Source: Monosporascus cannonballus
Lineage: Eukaryota; Ascomycota; Sordariomycetes; Xylariales
Length of the DNA stretch: 64,000 nucleotides
Assembly: GCA_004154925.1 (NCBI GenBank)
Contig: QJNS01000040.1
Span: forward strand, 310,001 to 374,000
Direction: 5' to 3'
The notes beneath the pieces were generated by a model. It saw nothing but the letters and a program-made list of their open reading frames with translations. It searched no databases and was not told the DNA's origin. Position numbers and translations under genes: made by a program. Shown piece by piece: positions 12,463-25,674 of the stretch; the first letter of the stretch is position 1, and each line of letters opens with the position of its first letter.

Positions 12463-13453
12463 TCACCGCCTGTTAAACGCTGCTGGTAATTCGACCGGAA
12501 CGCCTTCCGCCCCTAACTCCTGTGGCATAGGCGTGTCCGCCATCTCCTGTGGCACGGGCCTGTGCGCCATCTCGAAAGGTGCCTTCGCCGGATCGTGGTA
12601 AGGCCCAGGCAAGGGGCCGTAGCCAGGACCCCCATCGTGATGGTCGTAGCCATGGTAATAGGGCGCAGGTGCAGTCGTAGGGTCCAATTCCGAAACAGCG
12701 GCGGCCTTCTTGCCTCTGCGCATAAACCAGAAGGCAGCGACTGCGCCTATGGCTAAGCCACCTAGACCGGCACCAATACCGATGCCCACCTGCCCACCGG
12801 TGCTCATCCCCGTATCGGCGGCGGGTGGGCTGGAGGTCGCATCAGCTCCCGCCGAAGTCGAAACCGTCACAGGACTTGTCGTTACTAGGCTCGTTGTCAA
12901 ACTGAGCATAGCACTCGGGCTCTCTGAAGCTGTGATACTAAGCAGCTCCGGGCCGAGGGTGGTTAGGCTGCGCTGGCTCAGCTCATAATTCCATTCCCCA
13001 CTGTTCGATCCGTGGCCGGCCGAGGTGTTGGGGCGCAAGTTGAACCAGCAGGGCGAACCGTTGTCTGTCCAGTGCAGTTGCATCACCTTCGACCCATTGA
13101 AGGGCTCAACTTGATCGAGGGTCTTCTCTGGGCAGAAGTTCAGCCTCGGGTCATCTCTCAATCGGGACATTGGCTTTGGGAAAGCAGCCGAGCAAAAGGG
13201 GGAGTTAAAATCGAGTCGACTCACGTATAACGCTGCCGCTATCTGACAGGCAAAAGGTATACAGTAGCGGCTCGTCGAAGTACGATGTCCATGCCACTTG
13301 GACGGTATCCAAATAATGAAAGGTCAACGTCTGTGATCGTGGCGGGTATACCCATCTAACGCCGTGGTCTGGATCATTAGGATCGATTTGTGCCGATGCC
13401 AACCGGGACTGTCTCAATAGCCCGACTGTGAGACATACGATGGCGTATTTCAT
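12463..13453 (-). CDS. Secretory-pathway single-pass membrane protein, 306 aa, two exons
   Basis: Exon 1 is 13225-13453 and exon 2 is 12463-13154. The 70-bp intron has donor GTGAGT and acceptor AG, with matching phase 1. An upstream in-frame ATG at 13504 exists, but the ATG at 13453 places a hydrophobic signal peptide at residues 1-22 (MKYAIVCLTVG to ASA-Q). The ectodomain (about 23-195) has cysteines at 68, 84 and 112, a WVYPP motif, and a Ser/Thr-rich stalk (about 150-195) likely to be O-glycosylated. A Gly/Ala-rich transmembrane segment follows (about 199-221: VGIGIGAGLGGL and onward), stopped by RRGKK. The cytoplasmic tail (222-306) is rich in Pro, Gly, Tyr and His. This is the plan of fungal Mid2/WSC-like surface proteins, but no WSC or Mid2 cysteine pattern is evident, so the function is open. 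The frame is intact and it is the only convincing gene of this island. Confidence 0.8.
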
Positions 13454-15450
13454 GGTGATCAAGCCACATTCCAAAGGGTCAACAGTTTGGTGACCGCATT
13501 GCACAGGAGAGTAACACTGGACTAAGCTGGGAAAGAGAATTGGCGGAGGCCGCGGTGGTGTGGAGGAGACGATTAGTACTTAACCTGCCGTTAGTGCGGC
13601 CCCAACCACCCCTGCGCGGTGGTAGCCGAGTGTTCCTTTAGCGCAAACAAAGAAGGCGATAGGCCGTTGGCTACCAAGCCCAATCCGAAAATAAAACGCA
13701 CACTTTCACATACGGAAGCACGTTTCCAGAACTAATTGAAGCGCAGCATAGAAATGCAAAAATTAAATAAAATTATTATTATTTATCAGGATGAGCAGGA
13801 GTTTATATTTCACAATTCAGGATTTCACTTTTCTTATATTGTGTCGTGGGAATTAAGCTTTAATTTTCCAAGCACTCTAGGATGGTGTGCAGCCTATTTT
13901 CGGATCCGGCTGGCTACGGCGCCCGGCCCCTGAGAGCCTAGTCTAACGCTGAGGCTTTCTCCAAACTGTTTCCGAATAAGCCTCTGGCGCAAGAAGATCC
14001 CTCCTGCCAAATATCTCCTCGGGCGCCAGGGAGGCACAGCAAAAACTGATAACCGGCGATATGACCTGTGCTCTTAAAAATGGGACCATAATGACCAATC
14101 ACAGTAGCTAATAACAATATACATCCAATTACACCTAATTTTGCAGTGATATTTGTACATCACATATGTCAGAATAAGAGGCTGCAACCCGCGTTGCACC
14201 GCGTTCCTCCCATGTATCGAGGCCAGAGGGGACCTTTCCCATAAATGGTTAGCGTCGACGCCGCTCCTGTTAATGCTATGCCTCCCTGGCACCCGAAGGG
14301 ATAGAAGATCATCTTAGGTCATCCATGCGCCTCCCTTCTCTCCTCAACCCCTTGTTGTATCGTAGAAGAGAGCTCCACTACACTACTGGGTAGAACTTCG
14401 ATTTGACAAGTGTCCGACATATGTTCTAAAACGACAGCACTTATAGCAATAATTAATAGAACTATGATCGTAACTTTCGAAAGGCTGTAATTTAAATATA
14501 ATATCACCATAAAAACGATTGCGTTATATCTTTATTATATAATCAAAAAAAAGGTTAGCAAGTCTCGGGCCCACCGAATAAGAATGCCGCCCCCCCTGCA
14601 ATAAAACAAGGGGTCGAGCCTAAGCCAGTACCCGCATCCTCGCCCACTCGGCTTTACCATAAAGAGATTGGTAAAGAACGACGAGAGCCCAAATGTGGTA
14701 AGGCGACAATGGACGGAAGAGCCAGCTACCTTGTATATGAGTTATCCCATGGCCGATTACTCAATGGATATTAGAGCCCTACGTCGAATATCACATAGAT
14801 GGATGACACGGTATTCGGCCGCATCAACGCGAAGTACCCGACCAGACTCTTGGGTACGACTCCCGACGGTTTGGCGGCTCATTGGGCGGTCTCCAACCTT
14901 ACTAACATCCCAGTTTCAAGTCGAACGTGTTTTGTCCAATCGTCTACAATAATTCAGGCCAGTCCAGCCCATCCCGGCCCAGCCCAGTGAGTCCTCTATT
15001 CTAATGGATTCTGAACGTGGCCCCCAACCGCTCCGGAACGATTCCCTTTCGAATATGATTGCCTCCTTGTGTCGTACGCGAGCCAGCGCCAGGAAATCCG
15101 GCGCCTTGATGACAGGTAAAGGGGACAAAGGGGAAGGTGAAGAGGATGCCAGGTAGTCGACCCAGTGCCTGAAAAGGCAAGGGATATTGACACGCGTCAA
15201 GATTGAGATCCAGGCACATCATGCCAGTCCCTCATCCCCCGCAGGGCTGGAGCAGTGTATCTCAACGTCGTCTCTAACAGTCATACCTTAACTTTCTTGT
15301 TCCAACGGCACGGTCCCGTTGAAACCGCCATCACCCTGCAATATGGACTCACGATTCATATAACCGCTCTTACAGTCGCTGATCCTTCCCCAGCCATTGG
15401 GTCGCGGTCCAACGTTCGATGGACTTCGGTTTGTACTAAAGTCCACATCA
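13454..15450. other. No gene seen; one short repeat
   Basis: Upstream of the membrane-protein gene. It contains the second copy of a dispersed short repeat (13850-13915) and a locally AT-rich stretch (about 13740-13870, 14400-14560). Short frames around 14668-15000 look like fragments in several frames, and I cannot assign any product. Confidence 0.45.
13850..13915 (+). repeat. Short dispersed repeat, copy 2
   Basis: Matches 6345-6420: TAAGCTTTAA, then TATTTTCGGATCCGGCTGGCT with similar spacing. It is preceded by a short AT-rich tract, as in copy 1. Confidence 0.5.
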
Positions 15451-15479
15451 GTTTTACAGGCTAAGCTGAGAACTGTCAT

Positions 15480-15860
15480 CCTCGTGGATGTATGTTTTGC
15501 ACCTCGTATGGCCAGTTTCTTCTCCCCGGGGCCGCCCTCGCCGCAGTGCTTTCACGAAGATGTCGACGCTGCGGCCGATGAAGAGCCTAATGTCCGGGAA
15601 GGCTGTCGGAATCTCGACACATGGCCTTCGAGTACTCGGCCGTCTTGGTACGCTCGATGAGGTCGTTCTTGTCATCTTGACACTTGACAGCGTCACTTGC
15701 CTAGTGGGAAAGGACCATTAATGTTAGCGGCTATCTCTGCGCGCTTCGAGAGCAGGGCAAGGATCCGCGTCCCAACGTCCTGTTTCGGACGCTGTATGGG
15801 GTTCGATAACTCTATCCTCCTGAAACAATCCTGAGAAATGACGACTGGGAGAATCACTTT
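15480..15860 (-). pseudogene. Unrecognised pseudogene with a recognisable intron 3' end
   Basis: On the minus strand a good branch site CTAAC is followed about 20 bases later by CCCACTAG, and the sequence then opens as ASDAVKCQDDKNDLIE and continues KTAEYSKAMCRDS. After a frame change the text reads DIRLFIGRSVDIFVKALRRG. Upstream of the putative acceptor another protein-like stretch reads QDVGTRILALLSKRAEIAAN. These pieces look like exons of one protein broken by indels. I do not recognise the family. No start or end is clear. Confidence 0.4.
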
Positions 15861-16879
15861 CCTCAGATCTTGGCCAGACTGCGACGAGCATCCGTGATTG
15901 TCATGCTAGATAAGGTCGGGGACAGAAAACAGTAGCCCAATAATGATGCTGATAGGAGTTCAACTTACGCTTCTCGTCCCCTATCACAACCTGCTGCGTC
16001 TCTAAGTCAGTAAGATAGTACATATAGCGCATAAGAGTCGGGATCCCAAAAACCGTCTTGGGAGGCACGGTCTTCAAGGTCTGAAGTTATTGTCACAGGG
16101 CAGTGGAAACGGTTCACCCTCCTGGCACACCTACAATACGCATGGCGATATTTTCAGTCGCTGTGCAAGGCAGCACCTCTGTCGCAAAAGCGACGCCGCT
16201 ATTGCATTGCTAGCAATAGCGTTATATATGGTCAAATTCTTAACTGTGACATCCTCCATATGGTGGGTATCCATACGTTGCGGGCGGATGACACTGAAGG
16301 CCCGGAGCTAGTGACTGCCATCGCGGAAATCTGGAGAATACAGCGGGCCCCCAAGGTAAAGAGTTCAAGGTGGGACGAGGCATACAATCGCCCCTGGTCG
16401 GAACTTAAAGGGCTAGCTTACGAGGACTAAGCTGACATGTGCATTCTTATTAAACTTGAGAACGCCAGTAAACCACCCTAGGGATGACAATGCGACGAAT
16501 GGCGCTGTCATTCGAAAGTCTCCTATACTGATCATGCATATATATCAAAGCGGACCACATCCCATGCCGCATCTCACGCCCAGGTTTACACGATTTGGTC
16601 CCCTATTCGCCAGGCTTCGCCCTTAGGCGATAGAGAAGCATTATCATATAGCGCTGGTATGGTCTACTCTTCCGCACACACCATGACACCGGAGCTTCTG
16701 ATAGTCCGAGCAACATCGTCATGTAATTATCGAGGACTAAGGTATATATATTAACCAATCTACTCTTGTCAACACTTCTCACTCTCCCGGGTCAGCTGCA
16801 TGCTCCACTCATTTGCCTCCTGACACATTACGAAACGGAAAGTACCGAGGAGCTCGAGGACGGCGGATTGAAGTTAAAG
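15861..16879. other. No gene seen
   Basis: Balanced composition, no convincing frame or repeat. Short frames near 16090-16311 lack any protein-like pattern. Confidence 0.5.
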
Positions 16880-17368
16880 TCACACGGCGCTCCATAACGC
16901 TGCAGTTGGCGTCGGCGCAAGATATCCCGCAGTTAGCATAGGCGCATTCGATAGAGGAGGCTTGGATCCCGCTATGATGGGCGGTGTAGGCCTTCGTTCC
17001 AAGGGTTCCTCCGCAGCCACTCCCGAAGAACTGAATGTATTGGCGCGCTGTCTCGTGCGAATACTATGCTCTGTCAAAGGGTCGCTGGCGGTTGCCTCAC
17101 TTTCGTAACCATCAAGTACCTGCTCGTCGGAATCCAAAGATTTCGCCGCCGATAGGAGGGATTCCGCCAAACTGTCTCGAGTAGCAGGAAACTGAATGCC
17201 AGGTGGTGTTTGGGGATCCGCAGGCGGCTTAGTCTCCTCTAAAATGGATCGTTCCGCTTCCGGAGCTGCTGGCTCCTTTGTGATACAGCAAGCTTTCTAT
17301 TTGTTTTGAGTCGGGAATAAAGCCCTTCTCTTCGGCTCAAGTTTCTTCGGATCAAATAAGTCTGGCAT
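16880..17368 (-). pseudogene. Unrecognised pseudogene, 162 codons with one TAG
   Basis: A frame from the ATG at 17368 reads MPDLFDPKKLEPKRRALFP, meets a single TAG at about codon 25, and continues through a Pro/Glu-rich and Ser-rich stretch (KEPAAPEAERSILEETKPP, DSLAESLLSAAKSLDSDE) to a TGA at 16880-16882. The product is hydrophilic and looks disordered, with no domain I know. The lone TAG could be CAG mutated at CpA. A TAA just upstream of the ATG in the same frame suits a true start. It could also be a fragment of a longer broken gene. Confidence 0.45.
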
Positions 17369-18150
17369 GGCGTCCGAGCAACGTTACTTGTTGCGCAGGT
17401 AACGCTCATACGCCTGATGGTCGCAATCCGGCCGTGGCCTTGCCACATGACTTGATCCGTTCCTTAGGTTCACTGTCATGGAAAAGGGCACCCCTAGCTG
17501 GGGTCTTCGGGTGGTTGTTGTTCCTTTCTGAAGCCCTATATCAGTGGATCACCCACACCAAGTGGGATTACCGCTTCCTAGCTTCCTACAAGTCAATATA
17601 CCTTCAAGAGCTGCGTATCTGCTCCTTAGTAAGTGTGACATTCACTTTGCCTCTGGCGTGGAACTCACTGCCAGGGCCGCTATGGCGGTCAAAACATTTT
17701 GGAAACTCGGCAATACGTTCTGACGACATCCTCGGCAGACTTCGCTAGTTAGCCTTTCGACGCGAAAGGGGTTTGGGAATTGATAGAAAATTGCTTTGGG
17801 TAACCATCCAAAGTACTGAGTGAGGGGGCAAGGTCCTTGGTCGGTTTTTATCGTTGTGAACGCCAGACACTTTGGTTCAACTCTACTTTTGTTCATCTGA
17901 ACAATTTTCTCAGACACAAAGGTAACAAATACGTATGTCACCGGGGTTGATTACTTTGAAATAGGGACAATGAGGCGAGCGACGATGTATGACGCTAGCT
18001 GGCTAGGTTGTGCCTATCTTGCAAAATGTAAACCAGACCTTGTTGATTTAATCGAAATGGATGAGAGGGTTCTCGGTTTATCTGGCATAAGACATTCGGC
18101 CCCCTCACACCCATCTCTAATTAAGCATAAATAATTAGCCCATACCGTCG
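17369..18150. other. No assignable gene
   Basis: Balanced sequence leading to the compositional border. A 104-codon frame (17434-17748, plus) and an overlapping 99-codon frame (17642-17941, minus) compete. Neither has recognisable motifs or splice-compatible neighbours, so I do not call either. Confidence 0.4.
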
Positions 18151-18154
18151 TGAT

Positions 18155-18318
18155 TTTCATAAATATCGTAAAATAGAGGTATCGATGTTAGTCATCAAGC
18201 TGCACAGCACCCCGGAAAAACCTTATTCCGACGCGTTTACAGTATATAAAAAACTTTTTAATTACAGTTCTTTAAAACTTAACACTGATTAAATAATAAT
18301 TATTTTTTATATTTTATA
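18155..18318. repeat. Border repeat, left copy
   Basis: About 160 bp that aligns with 41448-41611 in the same orientation. Shared blocks include CACCCCGGAAAA/CACCTCGGAAAA, CGACGCGTTTA/CGGCGCGTTTA and TTAATTACAGTTCT. Differences are mainly C/T and G/A. It lies exactly at the switch from balanced to AT-rich sequence. Confidence 0.65.
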
Positions 18319-18773
18319 TATTTTTTTGTAATTAATCTAATTATAATGATTATAAGCCCGGTACTTTAAATACAATAAAATAACTATTTACCTATATATC
18401 TGTAATTTACTTTTATATAAATATCAAATTCGACATGAAAATTAATAATAGTGATATAATTAACGGTTTTAATCTTAATAAAATTAACTTTCAAAAATTA
18501 AAAAATGTAACTCATTTAATAATTGATTTTTAGTTCAATAAAATTATAAAATTATTAATAGCAATTAACACATTAATTAATTACATATTAGTATTAATTT
18601 TAATATTTATTTTTAAATATGAAATAATCTATTTATTATTATTAAATCCGGATTAACTTTAATTACTTATTCGTTGTTAAAATAACATATTCGGTTTTCT
18701 TAAAATTAATTACTTTTAACGCGAATTTTAAAAAATCTACGGATCGAACCGTTTTAAATATTACCGCCCCATT
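18319..18773. repeat. AT-rich RIP-mutated sequence outside element D
   Basis: AT-rich stretch between the border repeat and the left LTR of D. No frame or recognisable motif. It may be the continuation of the sequence found right of 33582, split by D, but I could not align them by eye. Confidence 0.4.
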
Positions 18774-18923
18774 TGTCACGGCGCTGTACATCTCTTGGGT
18801 TTTTAGAAGATATTCTGTTGTTGCACGATGAAGAAAAACGAGAGCTATCTATCAAACGCGTAACGCTTGGGTATATATAGCGAAACGGCGGCTTAAATAA
18901 GCCCCTTTACTAATACCGTAATA
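18774..18923 (-). repeat. LTR of D, left copy (3' LTR)
   Basis: 150 bp, plus-strand ends TGTCACGGCG...CCGTAATA. It shares CGAAACGGCGGCTTAAATAA with the right copy. Confidence 0.75.
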
Positions 18924-21900
18924 ATAGCCATTTTTTCTTAAAGTAACTATCCCTAATTGCATAAAAGAAAAAAATAAAAAATATAAATACCTTTCCCGAA
19001 TTCGAACCTTAGCTAATTAATGGCGTACTAGGTATCGCAAAATGTCGTAACGTTAATATGGCGTACGTACGATATAGCCGAAATGGGGCCGCGGTAATGG
19101 CCGGGTAGCGGGGTACCGTATAAAAAGTATATAATATTAATTCCGGCACAGAAATAATAATATTATCGTAAAGAATATTATTAGCCCGACTGGATTTTGG
19201 CGTATCTCCGCCTTTACCGTTTTTGCGATATAAATATTAAGTTTCTCTTTAATTTTTGTTTTTTGCTTTTTCGTTATTTTTATAATATTTCTTTATGCTT
19301 TATTTTGTAATTTCTTTTTGTTATTATAACGATACCTTTTTAACTTTATATTATTTACGTAAGCCTTATTTACGCAAAATGATTATATATAATTTATTTT
19401 AAATATTCCTCCTTTAATTATAATTCTAATATTAAAAAGTTTTGTTTTAATAACGGTTTTATGTTCGCCGAAATAATAAAATATATATTTTGTATTAAAT
19501 GCTAAAAAGTATATTAATTAATAAATTATACGTATTATAATATTAATGTTACGTTTACGGGATACTATTATTATATTAAATTTTTAACGTATAGCCGGCG
19601 GAAAACGTTTAAGGCAATTGTTTGGATTTGAACATTCTTTTTTATTAGGTGGATTTTTACTTTAACGTTAACCGTAACGACGATAACGAACCGATTTTCG
19701 ATAACGACGGCAATAAGACGTACGCGTACCTTAACGGTTTTCGTCGAAAACTTTGTCCGGCAGTATTTCGACTTTATGTTATCTTTAACGCGGCTGAAAA
19801 AATTTACAGTATTACGTTTAATACGACGAACGCAAAAAAAAGTTAATATTATTCCTTGATTATAATTATGTTTTTAATATTATTTGCAAAAAAAATAAAA
19901 TTAATTATTCGGTATAAATTATTGTTTAACCGGCTTTAATATAAATTTATAATACTTATTTTGCCAGTAATATTATAAATATATTAAAACGAATGTTTCG
20001 CTATAATGTAATATAAATTTGGTAATAATATAATAATATTTAAATCGCTACCAATTAAAAATAATTAAATATTATTAAATTATTAAAAACGAAATATATT
20101 AATTGTAAGCGTTAATTAAATATGCTTTTTATTATAAAATATATATTATTATAGTTATAAATTTTAAATTCAGATTAAGTAAATATTAATAATATTACGT
20201 TTTTTTACGTTTTTATAACTTTCAAACGTTATATTATTATTATAATACCGTATTTCTTTTTAAAATTAGTTTGTTTTATATTACGTAATTATTATAATCA
20301 TATACCGTTATTTAACGGTGAATTTTAATAATTTGATTATTTATAACTTTAATTAAAATATTATTTATTTTTATTTATTTTCATATAATATAGATTTAAA
20401 TATAACGTTATTATAATATTGGTTTAATAAAAAGATTTTACATATATTATGCGTTATTCGTTATTATCATTTTACTAATATTTGATATTAATCGAGTAAT
20501 CTAAATTTATTATGGCTATTTTTATAAAGTTCGATTATATTAAAGTTATATCCTTTAAGATTTATAACCAATTCCCAAATAAGGTGATATAATTACGGCT
20601 ATTTATCGGTATATTGGAAATTATATTTGATATTTTTAAAATTTTTAAACTTTTTAAAATATAATTTAAAGTTCTTATATTATCCTTATTTGTAATAATA
20701 ATGTTTTCGGCCCGCATACTTTATTTTCTATTTATTTCTTTTTGTTTTAAAAAACTTAATTTATAATATTAAATTAAATTAATATAAAAACTAAAAATAA
20801 TTTATATTACATTAATAGTTTTATAATTACGGCATAGAAATATAGTTTCATAATAATAAAAAGTTTCTTTATTTATTATTAAATTTATCGTTAGGCCGTT
20901 TTAATTTTGTGTAATATACATTAACTTAAATCCGGTTTTTTTACGAACATACTAATATTATTACGGTGTTGGTTAATTTATTTTCTATATAGGTTTTACG
21001 TTTTCGTTATTAATATTTTAATTCTTTGTAAAATTTGTTCTAATTTATTTAAGTAATGTGTCGTTTTGATATATTTTTTGTATTATATAAACATTTTAGA
21101 AATTTCGAAAAATCGTTACGGTTTTATATTTATAATAAGATAAAATCCATAATTAGCAAAAAATGGCAAACCGTTAATAAATTCGGATACGGAATTATTA
21201 TTAATAATTTTAATTAAGAAAAACCAGCTTACCTAATTATTTTAATAAAACAAATAATAATCTCGTAAATATTGTTTTATTATTATAATAACGATTTCCG
21301 TTTAATTATCGATTTAAAAATAATAAGTTATTAAAATGCGAAACGTAATATTTAAATATTAATTTAACCTTTTCCAAAAAGTTAAAATAAATTATATATT
21401 ATAATCCGCTATAATTATAATTAAGGTACGGTATAAGCGGTATATATTAAAAGGAAAAATATCGATAAAGGTAAATACGGATATATCTATAACGACAATA
21501 AAATAATATATTTTCGTAAATTTATAAATTATTATAAAAACGTATTCGTAAATTTACTCAGACTTTTAGTAAAAAAGAAACAAAATTAACGTAATTTACG
21601 TAAATATCATTTTATAAGTAAAATAAAACCGGTAAAAAATTAAAAAAGTTTATCGGCAAAGTTTTAAACGTTTTAATATGGCGGCAAAAATAATAACTTT
21701 ATATGAACGTAAATATATTCCGTAATAAACGTAATTAATAAAACTTTTATCGTAGTAAATTATATACTTTAAAATATCTTAAATAATTCGTACATATTAT
21801 ATTAAGGTTACGATGTAATATTTATAATTTCAAAATTTTATTATTTAATATAAATAACTTATTTTCAATATAAATACGCTTTTATACCGCCTTATAATTA

Positions 21901-22449
21901 ACCTTCGCAATTTTAAGTACTTTATAAATATTTGATTTAAACTGTTTATAAATTAAGTTTACGAATATCGTTACAATATCGCTAACTAATATAAATAATC
22001 TATAAGCGTTATTAATTAATATGTTTATCAGCTGGTTAACGTTTATAACATATAACCTAAAAAAGGTTTTTTATCGTTCGGATAAAAATATCGTTCGAAA
22101 TCGATACGTCACATTATTAATAATGTTATAACGGTCTGTAAGTTAAACGCCGGGCTAGTACAATAATACGTCTAGGACCGTAATTTTTTTGTCCTGGTTT
22201 ATAAATTATTTAAAATTAAAAATCGATAAAAATTTAAAATTAACTTATTTGGCGTTAATTTAAAAGCTTTATAACAACGAAATATTATAAGCTTTTATAA
22301 TCGATAATAACCTATATAAGTTTTTTGGCTTTTTGAAATTTCGAACGTTATTTTTCGAAAATTTTAATAATAATGAATAATTATTTATTATAAATCTTAT
22401 AATTATGTTTTGTTAAATTATATTTTACTAAAAAAAAGCGAAAAGCCGT

Positions 22450-22650
22450 AAAACGCCTAATACGTCATATTACGAAAGTATTTTCCTCGACGTTTAATTA
22501 AAAAGATTAATCTTTAAAATTATTTTGCGTCGAAAGTCATAATACAGTAAAACCGGTACCGTAAAAAAGCGTTTTTAAGGTATTAAAAAGCCGTTTTAAT
22601 ATTTTTTATTAAACAACCTATTTATTTCGCCTTATATATTAAAATAATTA
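22450..22650 (-). pseudogene. RNase H-domain relic of D
   Basis: The minus strand gives broken pieces in the order YLKNAFL, then a tyrosine-rich short stretch, MTFDAK, then after gaps KYFRNMTY. This is the order of the fungal gypsy RT/RNase H junction (the F..LK.AF and DFDAK region). Stops TAA/TAG replace several expected Gln and Trp codons, as G-to-A and C-to-T would give. Confidence 0.5.
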
Positions 22651-23062
22651 AGGGTTTTGAGATTAATAAAAAAAATTTATAAATTACTGGGAAAAATTTA
22701 TAAAACTAAAAAAACGTTATAATTTTCGTAACATTTTAAGAACTTCTTATTATTAAATAATTTTAACCTTTTCGAAATTTATAATAGTAATATCGATAAG
22801 ATTATTAGGCCTAAATAACGTATTTTTGTTACGTTAAATTCGTATTTCCGGATATGAATTTTTAATTAGGCGTTTGCAAAATAATAAATTATTTTACGTA
22901 TATAACTTTGAATTTTTTTATTTTTGTTATAAATTAAAATAGCGTTAAAATAAGGTATAACGTATAATTAATATAATACTAAAACGAATTCGAGACGTTT
23001 ATTATGCCGAAATCTGCAATAAAATATTTAAATAATTCGTATCGGATTAGAAAAGTTATTTT

Positions 23063-23311
23063 TTATTTGTTTTTAAAAGCGATACGTAAACGATTAAAAG
23101 CCGTAACGATAGCGGACTTCATAAATATTTGCATTAAGTAAAAAGCGTTTAAAGCTTCTCGGATTAACGAAATAAAAATACGATTTTTTACCGTAACGTT
23201 ATTAACGTTACGGTAATTAACGTAAATATATATCTTATTTTTCGGCCTCTTTGCAAATAAAATAAAGGTTGTTATTAAAACACAGTTAAAGCGAATAAAA
23301 CCCTTTTTCAA
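23063..23311 (-). pseudogene. Reverse transcriptase relic of D
   Basis: An 82-codon open piece reads as the gypsy RT fingers/palm: TTFILFAKRPKNK, then YVNYRNVNNVTVKNRIFISL, then a region matching the F.K.DI..AFNRLRIA pattern (SAIVTAFNRLRIAF). The invariant VDYR is VNYR here, a G-to-A change that RIP explains. The flanking sequence is broken. Confidence 0.75.
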
Positions 23312-25468
23312 ATAATTATCGATATATTTCCGTATCGTTTATAATTCGTAAAAGGATATAATTTTCACGCGGATATATTATAACGTTTAGCCTAAAAACA
23401 ACTTGATTTTATATTCGAAAAATTAGTACTGTAATAAGGAATCGGCATTAAGAAAAATATATACCTTCGCTAAATTATAATGTTTAGGTAATAACTTTTT
23501 AAAAATCTTAATTATTATTACCGGTAATTTACCGTCGAAATACTTTTATATTTCTTTTTCGGTTACGCGGCATAATTAAGGCATTTTGGTTATCTAGTTA
23601 TAAAAGGCCCGTAATCTAAAGGAAATCATTTTTAGATTAATATTATCGTTTTAAATAAAGATATTACGTAAAATTACGGTAAATATCAATGATATCATTT
23701 TATTTATAGATAATAACTAAAAAGAATAAGGTACCGATTTTGTGTAATACGTTTATAAATGCGAAAAAAATCTAGTTAAGGTTATAAAATCCACTATTAT
23801 ATTTTTTATACGACAAAATGTTAAAAAATTACTGGTACGGAATAATTGTACAGTTACGGATATAACGTTAAAATAGGGTAAAAAGGTTAAAAAATTAAAA
23901 AGTAATTTTGTCGAAAATAGAAAAATTAGAAATTTTGATACCGTTTCGTTATTTATACATATTATTTCTATCGTTTAATTAATTAACGAGTTATGGTTTC
24001 GAAATCAAAATAATTCCAAAATAACGTTAAAACTATTTAAAAGCTATCTATAAAAAATAAGGTTTTTCGTAATAAAACTTATACAAAATTATACCGTACA
24101 AACCGTCGTAATTGAACCGGTTATGATATTATTTACTAATTTAAATTAATAAACTAAAAAGGTTAAATAATAAAAGATATTATTTTAGCGCACGAAGTCA
24201 TTATTAATAAATCTTATAAATAAGCATTTGCAATTTATTACGGATCGTACCTATAATACCGTTTTGTTATTAAATTGTACATAAAACGAAACGAAAGAAA
24301 TATATTAAAATTTATAAAATACATATATCAATTTGATTTATTATTATTTTAATAATTTGATAACTACATCAAGTTACAATATATTTCAAAAATTAAACAT
24401 TTTTTTATTACATTATAAAAATATTGAATTGTAGTATTATAAGTATTATGTTAATTATTATAAATTACGAGCGTTAATTACGGTATACAAAAAAGTAATA
24501 TCCTTTTTTTCCGTAATATATATAAAGGTTTAACTTATGCCGGCGTTATTTTTTCTTTTCGGTTAAAAGGGAGCGGGGCCCGATAATTCTAGTTATTACC
24601 GTATTTAGCTGCGTAAATTTAGGCTCGGAAAGCGCCGGGACATTCGGCGAACGTTGCGGGACCGCTTTATTAGCGGTATAGTTTTTGGTTATACGCTTAC
24701 GAAAAACCCGATTTGTTATATTATTAAAAAGGTTTTTAAAAAGCTATATTTACCTTTAATCGTTTTCAGGAATAAGCCGTTATATTCATGAAATAAAAAC
24801 TTTTTAAAATGCCTTATTAAATTTTTATTATAATACGATAATGCGTAAATCTGGCGATTCCCGGTTTTAATCGGCTAAATATATAAAGCTGCCGATAAAA
24901 TCTGCAAATATTATTAAGCCTTATTTCAAAGCTTAAAAATCCTTATATATCTAGGTGAATATATTAATAATAATATAAACTTATTTTAGAAAATCAAAAT
25001 ATATTATTTATATCCCGTTTCTTAATTATATTTCGGAATTCGTAAATTATGTTATTATATTATTAATATTAATATCTATACGTAAATAAATATTACCGTA
25101 AAGCCGTTAATATATATATATAATATAATTTGTAATCGAAAATATGTATTTCGATTAATTATAAGTTTTAAGCATATTAAAAACCTTTAATTAATTATTT
25201 TTTTAAAAGATTATCGAATTATTAATATCGTTATTAAATATAAACAATTTAAAGCCGTAAAGATAATAATTATTTGATATCTCGAAAAATGTGTATTATA
25301 AATTTACTAAAAATTAAATAATATTAAATTATAAGGTTATTTTATATGAAATATTAGCGAACGGCGTTAATATGCTCTTTATAATCGTAATTTGTAATAA
25401 TAACCGTTTTACGGTAATTAAATATTTTTATATATAAAAGTTTTTAAAAGTAGATTATTTTGTTCGTT

Positions 25469-25674
25469 TGTAAGAATACAGCCCTTATGAGGATAAGGCT
25501 GATAACCAACCAGCCACCGATCAGCCACCGACCTATTTATTAGTATAAATCCACCATTTAGCAATTAATAAAAAACGCTAGATAAAAGTAACCTAATATA
25601 TTTATTTTTTGGAATTTGTTTTACCATTAGTCGGAAATTACTTTATTCAACTTATAGCTATTTATTATCTTATA
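25469..25674 (+). repeat. 5' LTR of A2
   Basis: 206 bp, starts TGTAAGAATACAGCCC and ends TTATCTTATA (ancestrally probably ending CA). Same length as the 3' copy and as the A1 LTRs. Confidence 0.9.

Noticed and set aside
17642..17941. 99-codon minus frame
   Set aside because: No family pattern, overlaps an equally plausible plus frame, and no splice-compatible neighbours.
19649..19846. 65-codon plus frame in the AT-rich block
   Set aside because: It lies inside the minus-strand gypsy element D, and the asparagine-rich composition reflects base bias. No supporting motif.
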